Source: an uncultured Ruminococcus sp.
GTDB lineage: Bacteria; Bacillota; Clostridia; Oscillospirales; Ruminococcaceae
Direction of reading: 5' to 3'
Length of the DNA: 64,000 bases
NCBI GenBank assembly: GCA_934474025.1
Contig: CAKSMF010000004.1
Span: 62,001 to 126,000 of the forward strand
A model generated the notes under the pieces. That model was not told the DNA's origin. It did no database searches and saw only the letters and a list, made by a program, of their open reading frames with translations. Position 1 is the first letter of the stretch, and each line of letters begins with the position of its first letter. This document shows positions 1-8,225 of this stretch, piece after piece. The position numbers and the translations under genes are program-made.

Positions 1-1010
1 GAATTTGGAATACGAGTAGAATTTACAGCTTCTTCTAATGATGCAATTTCTTCATCTGAAGCACTGCCGTCTGATTTTTTTAACATCAGATCATAATAAT
101 TTATTACTCCATTACCATCAATGTCATAATGTGAAACGCCTAAGTCATCAAAATCATAGTAAGTATTTTCTTTGAGATTTTCGTATAAACTGTAGAATAT
201 TCGCCAATCTTCGCCATCAAAATCTACTATTCCATCACCATCACAATCCATGCTTGGATTAAATCCGGGGTCACCTTGATACGCATCTTTACAGCTTCGA
301 ACATATTCAACGTCGTTCCCGTCAATCCTGTCATCACTCCACTGATTGTTTTCCCTTTCGTTATAAGTTGTGTCACCGGGAACGAGAGTAACTGTATCTT
401 TTGATTCACCTGAACCTATCTGATAAGCGCCTGTTCCGAAATCCTTGAGATAAAACGGAAGATAACCATCGCACTCGAATTTTACATGATAAACATCCGA
501 ACCGTCGGCAATTACAGAATATTCGCCACCGTCGCTTACTTCCTGATATGCAAGTTCCTCCCAGTTGCCGTTGAAAATACGCACATAAATCGGAGTATTG
601 TCACTTGCAGCGTAGCCATTTACTGTACCCTTACAAACTTTACCTGTTACAGCTAATTCAGAAACAGAGTTTACATTCGTCTGCTTGGCATATTCCGTAA
701 TAAGTGACTTTGCCGTATAATCCCACACAAATTCAGATTCACCTGATGATCTCGCACTGTATGCCATAACGCTTTGCTCAACAGCTTCGGGCAGTTCAAA
801 GTAATCTACTTTGCCAAGATTCTTGGTAGCTTCTTCAAACTCTTTTTCTAATTGAGCTGCATTTTTTCTGCTCTCAATCGCTTCTGCTGCCGACGCTATC
901 GTTTCAGCATGCAGAATACCTTGCGAAGCACCGTCACCAAAAATCAATGCCTGTCCAACAAACATCGCTGACAGTGAACCAGCTATTATTCGGTTTATGT
1001 TTTTACTCAT
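1..1010 (-). CDS. Secreted dockerin-type EF-hand protein (partial, runs off left edge)
   Basis: An open frame starts at an ATG at 1008-1010 behind GGAGGAAGTAA and stays open to base 1, giving about 335 residues with no stop. The N-terminus (MSKNINRIIAGSLSAMF) has a basic start and hydrophobic core like a signal peptide. A middle part (TGKVCKGTVNGYAASDNTPIYVRIF) resembles a carboxypeptidase-regulatory-like beta domain. The distal part holds Ca-binding loops of dockerin/EF-hand type (MDCDGDGIVDFDGEDW near 250, then SHYDIDGNGVINYYDL). The type I dockerin interpretation rests on the DxDGDGxxxxxD pattern. It follows agrD on the same strand and may be read with the agr genes. No catalytic domain is recognised in the visible part. 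Confidence 0.72.
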   Translation of the reverse strand, partial: MSKNINRIIAGSLSAMFVGQALIFGDGASQGILHAETIASAAEAIESRKNAAQLEKEFEEATKNLGKVDYFELPEAVEQSVMAYSARSSGESEFVWDYTAKSLITEYAKQTNVNSVSELAVTGKVCKGTVNGYAASDNTPIYVRIFNGNWEELAYQEVSDGGEYSVIADGSDVYHVKFECDGYLPFYLKDFGTGAYQIGSGESKDTVTLVPGDTTYNERENNQWSDDRIDGNDVEYVRSCKDAYQGDPGFNPSMDCDGDGIVDFDGEDWRIFYSLYENLKENTYYDFDDLGVSHYDIDGNGVINYYDLMLKKSDGSASDEEIASLEEAVNSTRIPN

Positions 1011-1038
1011 TTACTTCCTCCTTTTTTGACAGCAAATA

Positions 1039-1104
1039 AAGAGAATGACTATGGTTAATTTATACTGTGAATTAAACTGAATTTGTCTTAGATAACATTC
1101 TCTT
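1039..1104 (-). repeat. Inverted repeat between agrD and the dockerin gene
   Basis: The arms AAGAGAATG (1039-1047) and CATTCTCTT (1096-1104) are a perfect 9-bp inverted repeat around a 48-base loop, in the gap between the agrD stop and the ribosome site of the next gene. There is no strong U-run after it, so it is more likely an RNA-processing or partial-termination structure than a full terminator. Its function is inferred only. Confidence 0.35.
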
Positions 1105-1131
1105 AATTGCATTTTAATGTTTTACATCCAC

Positions 1132-1278
1132 TCATTTGGACTTGCGAAGCTTTTTTACAGCTTCGGGAACGTTCGGCTGATAAGCGTCAAAAAACGAAGT
1201 TGCACCGCATGATTTAACAGCAAGCTTTTCACTCATTTTTGCACTAAGCTTAAGAACCTTTTCAATTGCTTTTTTCAT
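1132..1278 (-). CDS. agrD: AgrD-like cyclic (thio)lactone autoinducer peptide precursor
   Basis: This 48-residue ORF starts at ATG 1276-1278 behind GGAAAGGAGGAAC and overlaps the end of agrB by 17 bases. It has an amphipathic, lysine-rich N-terminal half (MKKAIEKVLKLSAKMSEKL), a single Cys in SCGATSFF, and a C-terminal YQPNVPEAVKKLRKSK. The Cys followed by a [YD]xPxVPE tail is the hallmark of AgrD precursors, in which AgrB cuts the C-terminal part and the Cys closes a thiolactone ring. Position right after agrB supports the call. The exact ring end cannot be read: no residue matches the usual five-member ring before the tail. The mature peptide would be secreted and sensed by AgrC encoded upstream. 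Confidence 0.85.
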   Translation of the reverse strand: MKKAIEKVLKLSAKMSEKLAVKSCGATSFFDAYQPNVPEAVKKLRKSK

Positions 1279-1861
1279 AATGCCTGTTCCTCCTTTCCTT
1301 GATATTTGGAATTATTATTAAAACAGCAATAACAAAAAGTGTCAATGAAAATATAACAGCTATTTTTAGAAAACAAAACATCACCATAACAATCAAAAAC
1401 GATAATGCTATTGCCATAATAATTGAAATTTTTCTATTTCTCTTCTTTAATTTATTTGTCATCGGAGCATTTTCATGTTCAACCGGTGCATACAGAAAGA
1501 CTGATACTATATACACCGTTAAAAACAAAATATTAAACAGAATTAAAAAAGGCTGACCATTTAATAATTTTGTCCCAATAATTACAAATAAACAACATAA
1601 CATCATTGTTAATTTACAATAAAAATGCGTTTTTGCATGAAACCCACCAGTAAATGTTCTTACACATACAAACATAATATAAAAAATTATCGATGCCAAA
1701 AGCTCGTCCAACAAAATTCCGGAAATAATAATCAATAAAAAACCAATAAATATAGAAATCATCAATTCAAATCCATATTCGCATACAGGCAATTTTTCAT
1801 CATCTATTATTTCTTTTTTATATAAAGAAAGAGCTATATGTTTGCTTATCAATGAAATCAT
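1262..1861 (-). CDS. agrB: AgrB-family accessory gene regulator peptidase/exporter
   Basis: A 199-residue integral membrane protein with about five or six hydrophobic segments. It contains FTGGFHAKTHFYC, matching the AgrB GGxHA......C signature, where the His and Cys form the cysteine-protease pair. In this family the protein cleaves the C-terminal tail from AgrD at the membrane and helps form the cyclic peptide. The length fits the family (about 190-210). It overlaps agrD by 17 bases and has its own consensus promoter with a 12-bp tandem repeat just upstream. Its position beside agrC/agrA makes a full peptide-signalling circuit. Confidence 0.92.
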   Translation of the reverse strand: MISLISKHIALSLYKKEIIDDEKLPVCEYGFELMISIFIGFLLIIISGILLDELLASIIFYIMFVCVRTFTGGFHAKTHFYCKLTMMLCCLFVIIGTKLLNGQPFLILFNILFLTVYIVSVFLYAPVEHENAPMTNKLKKRNRKISIIMAIALSFLIVMVMFCFLKIAVIFSLTLFVIAVLIIIPNIKERRNRHYEKSN

Positions 1862-1878
1862 TTTCCATCACCTAAGCA

Positions 1879-1907
1879 ATTATAGCTCCTAAGTATATAA
1901 GTGTCAA
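1879..1907 (-). promoter_or_regulatory. Consensus sigma-A promoter of agrBD
   Basis: On the minus strand TTGACA (1902-1907) and TATAAT (1879-1884) are separated by exactly 17 bp, a perfect match to the housekeeping consensus. It lies about 20-45 bp before the agrB start, so the 5' leader would be very short. The -35 box sits inside one copy of a 12-bp tandem repeat. Confidence 0.8.
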
Positions 1908-1920
1908 TATAAGTGTCAAT
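1897..1920 (-). promoter_or_regulatory. 12-bp tandem repeat, putative AgrA (LytTR) binding site
   Basis: ATAAGTGTCAAT occurs twice back to back (1897-1908 and 1909-1920). LytTR regulators such as AgrA usually bind short direct repeats about one helix turn apart next to or over the -35 box, which is the arrangement here at the agrB promoter. The sequence is observed; AgrA binding is inferred. Confidence 0.55.
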
Positions 1921-1953
1921 TTATGCACTCTGCGGCAAAATATGCACACTTTT

Positions 1954-3255
1954 TTAATTTTTATCCCTACTAAGGGAAATACAAACATGAAAATTAATTC
2001 CTCTTTGAACGAATGAAATCATACCATCATATTTTGCAACAATATCCCTCACCGTCTGTAACCCGACACCATGAAGACTTTTATCTACCTTGCTTGTAAC
2101 AAGCTCAGGATTAGATTTCAGTATATCATTTTCAACAGTATTGACAATTTCGATACAATAGTACCCTGCATCACTCCATATTTTTAAAGTTATTGCGGAA
2201 TCCCCCTTGTTTTTTGCACAGGCTTCAATAGCATTATCCAATAAATTTGCAAGCAATATGGCAGCATCTATATCTATCACATTTTTCATTTCATCCAAAA
2301 TGGCACATTTGGTTTGCACACCATTCTCCTCTGCAATTGCAAATTTTGTATTTATTACAGCACCTATTGCTTTTCTATTCACATGAACATAATATTTTAT
2401 TGAATTTACACGTGAACTTGACAAATTTTTCAGATATTCTGTAAGTTCAGCATACTCAGATTTTTCTGCCATTTCCAATGCACATAATATATAATTATTC
2501 ATATCATGACGAAGTTTAGAAGTCGCATCCTGACTTTTTTCAAGAATCCGAATATTTTCCTCCTGCATTTCCATCTGTTTTTTCATAATTGACAGCTTTT
2601 GTTCTGCCATATTCTTTTTACTGATATACAGCATTATATAATACTGTCCAACTATAAGCAACAGCAAACAAAAAATAATTACAAGAAATGCACTATAACT
2701 GCTCGCTGATTTATAGACTATATTCCTGACAATAATAATCAACATTCCGGAAACCAACAATGTAACAGACAGCATAGTATATTCAGCCTTATTCAACAAT
2801 AGGAGCTTCTTTTGTTTCCAAGAAGATATAACGCTTACAGCTATCAGAAAAATAATTTTAGTAATCATAACAGTCATAAATCGCATTATACTGTTGTGTT
2901 CAACAAGCTGGCTGTACTCAGTGCCGAAAACTTTGCTCATAATTGTAAACGTCGAAACATTAATTAAAGCAATAAGAGACCCAGTAGTAATCGAAATAAG
3001 CATTTTTTCCATAATTGATCCCTTGTAAAAAACGCTTAGTATACCAAAGAATAAAAATACAACAATTAATATCATTACAATCCATTCGGCAGAAAAGAAC
3101 GTAACTAATGTATTTGCAGCAAATATCAGGGCAAATGATGTAATAATGCATTGAGCTTTACTGAACTTAGTTTTTACATCAAAATACACTGAAAAAAATC
3201 CAGCAATCAATGCAGCTTCAAGTATATTATAAAATACTTCGGTTATATATTCCAT
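1954..3255 (-). CDS. agrC: AgrC-like sensor histidine kinase (HPK10 type)
   Basis: A 433-residue protein with six or so transmembrane segments in residues 1-215, then a coiled region and a GHKL kinase core. The phosphoacceptor His lies in TSKLRHDMNNYI, typical of peptide-sensing HPK10 kinases. The N-box is LANLLDNAIEAC and the G-box is HGVGLQTVRDIVAKYDG. It should sense the processed AgrD peptide at the membrane and phosphorylate AgrA. It starts 6 bases after the agrA stop, so the two are one transcription unit. Order agrA-agrC, then agrB-agrD behind a separate promoter, differs from the staphylococcal agrBDCA order. Confidence 0.88.
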   Translation of the reverse strand: MEYITEVFYNILEAALIAGFFSVYFDVKTKFSKAQCIITSFALIFAANTLVTFFSAEWIVMILIVVFLFFGILSVFYKGSIMEKMLISITTGSLIALINVSTFTIMSKVFGTEYSQLVEHNSIMRFMTVMITKIIFLIAVSVISSWKQKKLLLLNKAEYTMLSVTLLVSGMLIIIVRNIVYKSASSYSAFLVIIFCLLLLIVGQYYIMLYISKKNMAEQKLSIMKKQMEMQEENIRILEKSQDATSKLRHDMNNYILCALEMAEKSEYAELTEYLKNLSSSRVNSIKYYVHVNRKAIGAVINTKFAIAEENGVQTKCAILDEMKNVIDIDAAILLANLLDNAIEACAKNKGDSAITLKIWSDAGYYCIEIVNTVENDILKSNPELVTSKVDKSLHGVGLQTVRDIVAKYDGMISFVQRGINFHVCISLSRDKN

Positions 3256-3261
3256 ATTGTA

Positions 3262-3981
3262 CTATCCCTCCAAAATTAGATATTTATTATAAATCTCTTT
3301 GATTTCTGTGGCATTATGCGGATTCATATCAATAACTGTGCTGTCCTTCAATATTACACTGCTACGCTTGAATGTATAAATATACTTATAATTTACCAAA
3401 AAACTTTTATGCACTTTGATAAAACCGGAATCCTCTAATTGCTTATGCAGATTCTTCAGGCTTTGCTCAACATTTTTATCACGTTTTAGCTTAAATCTGT
3501 GATTTAATGTTTGTACATACATATCATGTCCTTTACTTTCAAAATATACTATATCAAGCAGCGGAATATTACTTTCCAATTCGTTCGTTTTAAGGAAATA
3601 GGTTTTTCTTTCTTCCTTTATCTTAGCTTCATATTCAGATACAGCCTCTTGAATATCAATGTTTAAATTGCTTTTCCTCAAAAACCTAAACGGATTAAAT
3701 TTTAATGATTCAAAGACAAGGTGTTCCATACTTGAAACGAATATTATAACAACAGACGGCTTTATAAATTTAAGATTATTTGCAATCTCAAATCCGTTAA
3801 TATCCGGCATATCTATATCTAAAAATACAATGTCGTAAGAAAATCTATTCGGATCGTTAAAAAAAGCAGAACCTTCATCATACGGCATAATACTATTTTC
3901 TTCAACAAATGTCTCATCAATCAGTCTGCAAATCCGATTAAGAATATTTTTTTCATCATCCACAATAGCAATCCTAATCAT
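3262..3981 (-). CDS. agrA: AgrA-like LytTR response regulator
   Basis: A 239-residue response regulator. The receiver domain (about 1-120) has the acidic pocket IVDDEKN, the phospho-Asp in IVFLDIDMPDINGFEI, and a later Lys (FLRKSN). The C-terminal LytTR domain (about 135-235) contains YFESKGHDMYV and VHKSFLVNYKYI, typical of this DNA-binding fold. It is the partner of the AgrC kinase that follows. It probably acts at the tandem repeats before agrB. A promoter-like pair lies 20-50 bp upstream. Confidence 0.9.
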   Translation of the reverse strand: MIRIAIVDDEKNILNRICRLIDETFVEENSIMPYDEGSAFFNDPNRFSYDIVFLDIDMPDINGFEIANNLKFIKPSVVIIFVSSMEHLVFESLKFNPFRFLRKSNLNIDIQEAVSEYEAKIKEERKTYFLKTNELESNIPLLDIVYFESKGHDMYVQTLNHRFKLKRDKNVEQSLKNLHKQLEDSGFIKVHKSFLVNYKYIYTFKRSSVILKDSTVIDMNPHNATEIKEIYNKYLILEG

Positions 3982-4003
3982 ATAAAATCACCTCATACCC
4001 CAT

Positions 4004-4032
4004 ATAATATCATATTTTAACAATAAATTCAA
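4004..4032 (-). promoter_or_regulatory. Putative promoter of agrA-agrC
   Basis: On the minus strand TTGAAT (4027-4032) and TATTAT (4004-4009) are 17 bp apart, upstream of the agrA start at 3981. Matches are 4/6 and 5/6, weaker than the agrBD promoter. Confidence 0.5.
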
Positions 4033-4084
4033 TATATATTGCAAAAATTCTGTGGTATAATTAAGATATGAACTGAAAAATTTC

Positions 4085-4103
4085 TTTCGTCAATTCCGCA
4101 CAT
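4085..4103 (+). repeat. Left arm of a 19-bp inverted repeat bracketing the integrase
   Basis: TTTCGTCAATTCCGCACAT here recurs exactly, inverted, at 5458-5476. The two copies enclose the whole integrase gene (1.39 kb between outer ends). A 19-bp perfect match is not expected by chance. It may mark recombinase-related sites or an invertible segment; the function is not established. Confidence 0.75.
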
Positions 4104-4138
4104 ATATGACTATGATACTGAAAATCGTCGAATTTACA

Positions 4139-4155
4139 CTGTTTTCTGAAAACAG
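4139..4155. repeat. Short palindrome downstream of the integrase
   Basis: CTGTTTTCTGAAAACAG has 7-bp arms (CTGTTTT / AAAACAG) around a 3-base centre, 27 bp beyond the integrase stop. It could be a weak terminator stem or part of the attachment region. Confidence 0.35.
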
Positions 4156-4182
4156 ACTGACAAAATCCTGACGGTAGATAAA

Positions 4183-5283
4183 TTAAGCAGTAAGTGCAAG
4201 ACGGCTTACATAATCTTGTTTCATCTGCATTGAGGAGTGAACATAGCGGTTCAAGGTTATTGATGCGTCGGCGTGTCCGAGCAGTTTGCTCAGAGTTTTT
4301 GCATCAAAGCCATTTTCAATACAAACCGTTGCATAAGTGTGACGAAGCAAGTGAAAAGGAATATTACGTACCTGACAGGCTTTCAGAACTGCCTTGAAAC
4401 GATACTGCATAGTTCGTGGTTATACAGGTTTGGCAGTACTGGAAATCAAAAACAGCCTGTCATCTTTTTGGTTCTGTGATAATAATTTCAGAATAAAAGC
4501 AGGAATCGGCACGGTACGGATTGAAGTTTCGCTCTTCGGAGAACCAATGATGACTTCCGAAGTTCCACGTTTGTTGATTCTTTGGACAGTCCTTCTGACA
4601 GAAAGTGTTCCGGATGAAAAATCAATATCACCCCAAGTCAAACCGCACAATTCACCCACACGCAGTCCTGTAAACAGGCAAAGCAGAATAGCCAAATTTG
4701 TGCTGTTCAGATTGTGCAGAAGATACTGTTCCAGTCGCTTACGTTCTGAAAAATTCAGTACATTCAATTCCTTGCGTTCTACTTTTGGCATAGTGAAATG
4801 TGTGGATTTTACGCCGTATTCCTGCACTGCATATTTTTCAATGCTGTGGTACACACGCATAATATCACGGACTGTTTTTGATGATAATCCACCATGTCCG
4901 TCCAGTCGACCGGATTGAAGTTTGCTGTGAATAAAATTGTTTAATTTTTGAGTGGTCAAACTTGAAAAATACTCACTACCGAGTGATGGCAGAATATGCT
5001 TGGCGACAATATTTGAATAATTTGCAAAACTTGACTTTTTAACACGCAGCTTTGCAGAACAAAGCCACTGTTTTGCAGCCTCACGAACAGTGAGTTTTAT
5101 CGCAGAAACAGGCTGATTATGCTTGATAGAGTACACTTTAACCATTTTTTCTTTGACTTCCGAAAGCGTTCTTGCATATACGGATTTGTATTTAAGTGAA
5201 CCGTTTTCCTTGTATCCAACCGGCACACGACCTTCATAACGACCGTCCTTGCGTTTGTAAATATTGCTTCCTTTTCGAGCCAT
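4183..5283 (-). pseudogene. int: Tyrosine recombinase/integrase of the element, interrupted by an in-frame TAA
   Basis: The frame starts at ATG 5283 behind a weak AGGAGTTATTT and reads 287 residues to a TAA at 4420-4422, then continues in the same frame (PRTMQYRFKAV...) to a natural stop at 4183. Total 366 codons, normal for Tn916-like integrases. Residues 1-60 form the arm-binding domain (KRKDGRYEGRV), about 65-165 the SAM-like core-binding domain, then the catalytic domain with the first Arg in TGLRVGELCG. The HxxR box (HLLRHTYAT), the second His (LLGHADAS) and the Tyr (NRYVH) all lie after the stop, so the 287-residue product cannot be catalytic. GAA to TAA is one base, so this is a nonsense change, a read-through case or a sequencing error, not a frameshift. 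Confidence 0.85.
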
Positions 5284-5457
5284 AAATAACTCCTCCTGAC
5301 GATTTTTCAGACGGCAGAACCGCCCGATTTATATATTCAAACTTGATTTTCATTTATAATTTTACATAAAATTTCAGAAAACCTCTTTACTTTTTTCAAA
5401 AATCTGTTATAATAATATCAAAAGCAATCCGTTTTCATCAAAAAAATCGTGACGTAA

Positions 5458-5476
5458 ATGTGCGGAATTGACGAAA
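5458..5476 (-). repeat. Right arm of the 19-bp inverted repeat bracketing the integrase
   Basis: This is the exact reverse complement of 4085-4103. It directly abuts the terminator hairpin that follows the relaxase. The 180 bases between it and the integrase start are AT-rich and hold no recognisable gene; no excisionase frame is seen there. Confidence 0.75.
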
Positions 5477-5507
5477 AAGGCAGATTCCATATCTATGAAT
5501 CTGCCTT
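5477..5507 (-). terminator. Rho-independent terminator after the relaxase
   Basis: Perfect 11-bp arms AAGGCAGATTC / GAATCTGCCTT with a 9-base loop, followed on the minus strand by TTTCG. It starts 6 bases after the relaxase stop and ends the transfer operon before the integrase. Confidence 0.8.
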
Positions 5508-5512
5508 GTATT

Positions 5513-7735
5513 TTATATCTGCTGCTGACTGTTTTCTTCTTTGATACCAAGTTCTTCTTTTTTCTTGCGAATCATTCTCCTTAGCCTGCTATCCGCCATA
5601 AACCGCATATTTTTCTGACTTCGGTTATAGTCATCTTCAATACAGCGGCTCAAATTCACAAACAAGCTGAAAACAGTATCTGCGAGCATTTCATTTTCAA
5701 ACTTTTCCTGATTGTTCAGTAAATTCCGAGCATACTCATTACCCTGTTCTGCGGATAAATTCAGATAATGCATAGCTTTTTCCCTGCACTTTTCCAAATC
5801 GTCAGCACCGAAAAAATAAAGTCTGCCCAGCTGATAGCTTGCCTGCATATTCTTATCAGCGGATTTCTCAAAGTACGAAACTGCTTTTTCAATATCATAT
5901 TTTTCGTTTTGCAGATAAAGTTTTCCGATAGAGTATTGCGTAAATTCATTATTTTTGGCGGACAACAGATATTTTTCTGCCTTATCCAAATCTTGATTGA
6001 TAATTTCACCTTTTAAATAAAAATTTCCCAGCTTATAACAGGAAAAGGCATCTCCGCTGTCTGCACATTCAGCCAACAAGGAAATGCCTTTATCAATATT
6101 CTGTTCAAAACTTTTACCGCTGATATATTCCAACGCCAGCAGTCGTTTCGCATACTGATTTCCCAGTTCAGTGGACTTTTCAAGGTATTCAGAAGCTTTA
6201 TGATTATCAATTTCAGTACCAAGTCCCTTGAAGTACATCATGCCAATTTGGTATTGCAAGTATGGTTTTATTTTTTTAGTCAGAGGCTCAATCTGTAAGA
6301 ATCCCTGCAATGCTTTTTGATAATATTTAAATGACTTCTCTTTATCATTTAATTCCGATTTTTCCATAGAATACAGCTTTCCCAGTTCAAACATTGCAAG
6401 CACATTTCCTGCATCTGCTTCCGACAATAAAAGCTGTTCTGCTGTTTTAACATCCACAATTTCAGAACTTTTTTCTCTGATAATTTTACAGGCATTTTTA
6501 TAGTCATCGTTCCACTTCAAGCAGTACTTTTCAGTCGAGTTTTCCTCAATAATCTGAGGAATATCCGTATCAGATACAGGTGCTTCAATTTCAATATCAG
6601 CTACCGGAAGTTCTGTTTTCAGCACGGTCTGAATAATCATATTTTTCACAGATTTAAAAACATTGTTCTGTACCAACGGAGGCATATCTTTCTCCTTTTG
6701 CGTGTATGTTTTGTACTTCGCACGTTCCAGCTCGCACCACTTCTCATACATCGCTGTAATCTGCGGAGTTTCTGCAAGCTCTGAAAATATTCTGTCAACG
6801 GTTTCCTTGATTTCTTTCGGAAGATAACCGTACACTTTTTTACCGCCGACAGACTTCAACTGAGTTTGCAGAGTCATAACCAGTTTTTCAAGATTTTTAT
6901 TCGTAAAACTTCCGTTCTGAATCTGATTTGCAATTTCAGACATCTGATTTTTCGATAATATTTTCAGCTCGTCACGCCTGAGAGTCTGCTCCTGATAGAT
7001 ACTCTGCAATTCATCATGGAATATATCGTTGGCGAAAACAGAACGGATTTTATTGATGCCGTCTTTTGTAAGATAACCCTGTTTCGGATTCGTGGAATAA
7101 ACAATAAGGTGAATATGCGGATGATGCGTGGTATCGTGAAAAGCAGCGTACCATTTCATATTGCACAGCGGAATTTTCTGAGCGTCTGCAATATCCAAAA
7201 TATGCCGCATCACAAGTTCACGCCAGCGGTCAGAATTATCGTATCCAAGCCTTACGGCGTCCTCTCTGCGGAGTGAAACAACGTGGCTCCAGACGTTTCC
7301 GGGATGATGTGCAACTTCATCCGCAACCTGATTCAGAACAATTGGTTCGTCGCTTTCGCTGAACAATCCATGCGAGCCTCTCTGCTCTGCACCGGGACGT
7401 TTAGCGATATATCCTACAAAATTCTGACGGTTGCCGATTACGTCCGCATTACGCTCGATAATTGTGCTGATGATTTCGCTTGCGTTCTGCGCTGTTGGCT
7501 GTGAAACATAATCCTCGTATTCCAGATACCGCCTGGATTCAGGAAAATCCATAAGCAGTTGACTTAACAGATTTTTCTGATTTTCAGCAACCGGAGCATT
7601 CATGTCATATTTTTTCTGCACACGGATTTCTACAGTCTCACGAGTTGCGATATATTTTGTATAATTTTTACGCTTTACAGCATTTTTTGCACTGCCGCTT
7701 TTCAGGTACCGGCTTGTGACGATTATCTGCGACAT
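5513..7735 (-). CDS. MobP-type relaxase with C-terminal Sel1-like repeats
   Basis: A 740-residue protein. The N-terminal half is a relaxase of the MobP family (probably the MobP3 group): the start MSQIIVTSRYLKSGSAKNAVKRKNYTKYIATR is typical, and the metal-binding HUH motif is seen in DTTHHPHIHLIVYS near residue 205. It would nick oriT and lead the strand into the recipient. From about residue 425 to 680 come five or more Sel1/TPR-like units of about 35 residues (for example AMFELGKLYSMEK, YQIGMMYFKGLG, ASYQLGRLYFFG), probably for protein contacts. The C-terminus is basic then acidic. It overlaps the upstream RHH gene by one base (TAATG), so the two are translationally coupled. Confidence 0.87.
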   Translation of the reverse strand: MSQIIVTSRYLKSGSAKNAVKRKNYTKYIATRETVEIRVQKKYDMNAPVAENQKNLLSQLLMDFPESRRYLEYEDYVSQPTAQNASEIISTIIERNADVIGNRQNFVGYIAKRPGAEQRGSHGLFSESDEPIVLNQVADEVAHHPGNVWSHVVSLRREDAVRLGYDNSDRWRELVMRHILDIADAQKIPLCNMKWYAAFHDTTHHPHIHLIVYSTNPKQGYLTKDGINKIRSVFANDIFHDELQSIYQEQTLRRDELKILSKNQMSEIANQIQNGSFTNKNLEKLVMTLQTQLKSVGGKKVYGYLPKEIKETVDRIFSELAETPQITAMYEKWCELERAKYKTYTQKEKDMPPLVQNNVFKSVKNMIIQTVLKTELPVADIEIEAPVSDTDIPQIIEENSTEKYCLKWNDDYKNACKIIREKSSEIVDVKTAEQLLLSEADAGNVLAMFELGKLYSMEKSELNDKEKSFKYYQKALQGFLQIEPLTKKIKPYLQYQIGMMYFKGLGTEIDNHKASEYLEKSTELGNQYAKRLLALEYISGKSFEQNIDKGISLLAECADSGDAFSCYKLGNFYLKGEIINQDLDKAEKYLLSAKNNEFTQYSIGKLYLQNEKYDIEKAVSYFEKSADKNMQASYQLGRLYFFGADDLEKCREKAMHYLNLSAEQGNEYARNLLNNQEKFENEMLADTVFSLFVNLSRCIEDDYNRSQKNMRFMADSRLRRMIRKKKEELGIKEENSQQQI

Positions 7736-8199
7736 TAATCACTGCTCCTTTGATATCGCACAGCCTTTTCAAAATTTATGATACCATTTATGCGTTTCAC
7801 TTCGTCGGTACACATCATGCGGAGTTTGAACAGTGTTTCGTCGTCGATTTCATTCAACGCCGCAAGCATATGAGTGACCGCACCAAGTTCCACCGCTATC
7901 TTGAACATCGCACGGGACAGCCGCTGTTCACTGCCTTTTACAATTCCCTCCGTCATCGCAGCAAGCTGAGGTGCAATAAATTCTGTTGCGGTATGCTCCC
8001 TGTTAAGCAGATATCCGCAATAAAAACACACCGCCTTTTCGATAAATTCCGTTTTGGATTTACAGTTGTCCGCTTCATACAGCATATCAACTTTTTCCAT
8101 TGTATCAGGAAAAATATACAACGGAAATTTTACCTTGACATCATCGGAAACTGTCTGTTTTTCGGCAGTTTCCCTTTCTTTTTCACTTCTTGACTTCAT
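7735..8199 (-). CDS. Relaxosome accessory protein, ribbon-helix-helix (MobC-like)
   Basis: The likely start is ATG 8199 (MKSRSEKERETAEK), 154 residues, about 13 bases behind GGGAGG; a longer frame to 8325 lacks a better ribosome site and runs into the presumed oriT. Residues 25-65 (VKFPLYIFPDTMEKVDMLYEADNCKSKTEFIEKAV is the region) fit a short beta strand plus two helices as in RHH DNA-binding proteins. The C-terminal half is helical. It is directly coupled to the relaxase gene, as expected for an oriT-binding partner. No specific family symbol can be given. Confidence 0.65.
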   Translation of the reverse strand: MKSRSEKERETAEKQTVSDDVKVKFPLYIFPDTMEKVDMLYEADNCKSKTEFIEKAVCFYCGYLLNREHTATEFIAPQLAAMTEGIVKGSEQRLSRAMFKIAVELGAVTHMLAALNEIDDETLFKLRMMCTDEVKRINGIINFEKAVRYQRSSD

Positions 8200-8225
8200 A
8201 AATTTCTGAAACCTCCCTCCCTGAC

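Noticed and set aside
4420..4422. Frameshift in the integrase
   Set aside because: The two halves are in the same frame; the interruption is an in-frame TAA.
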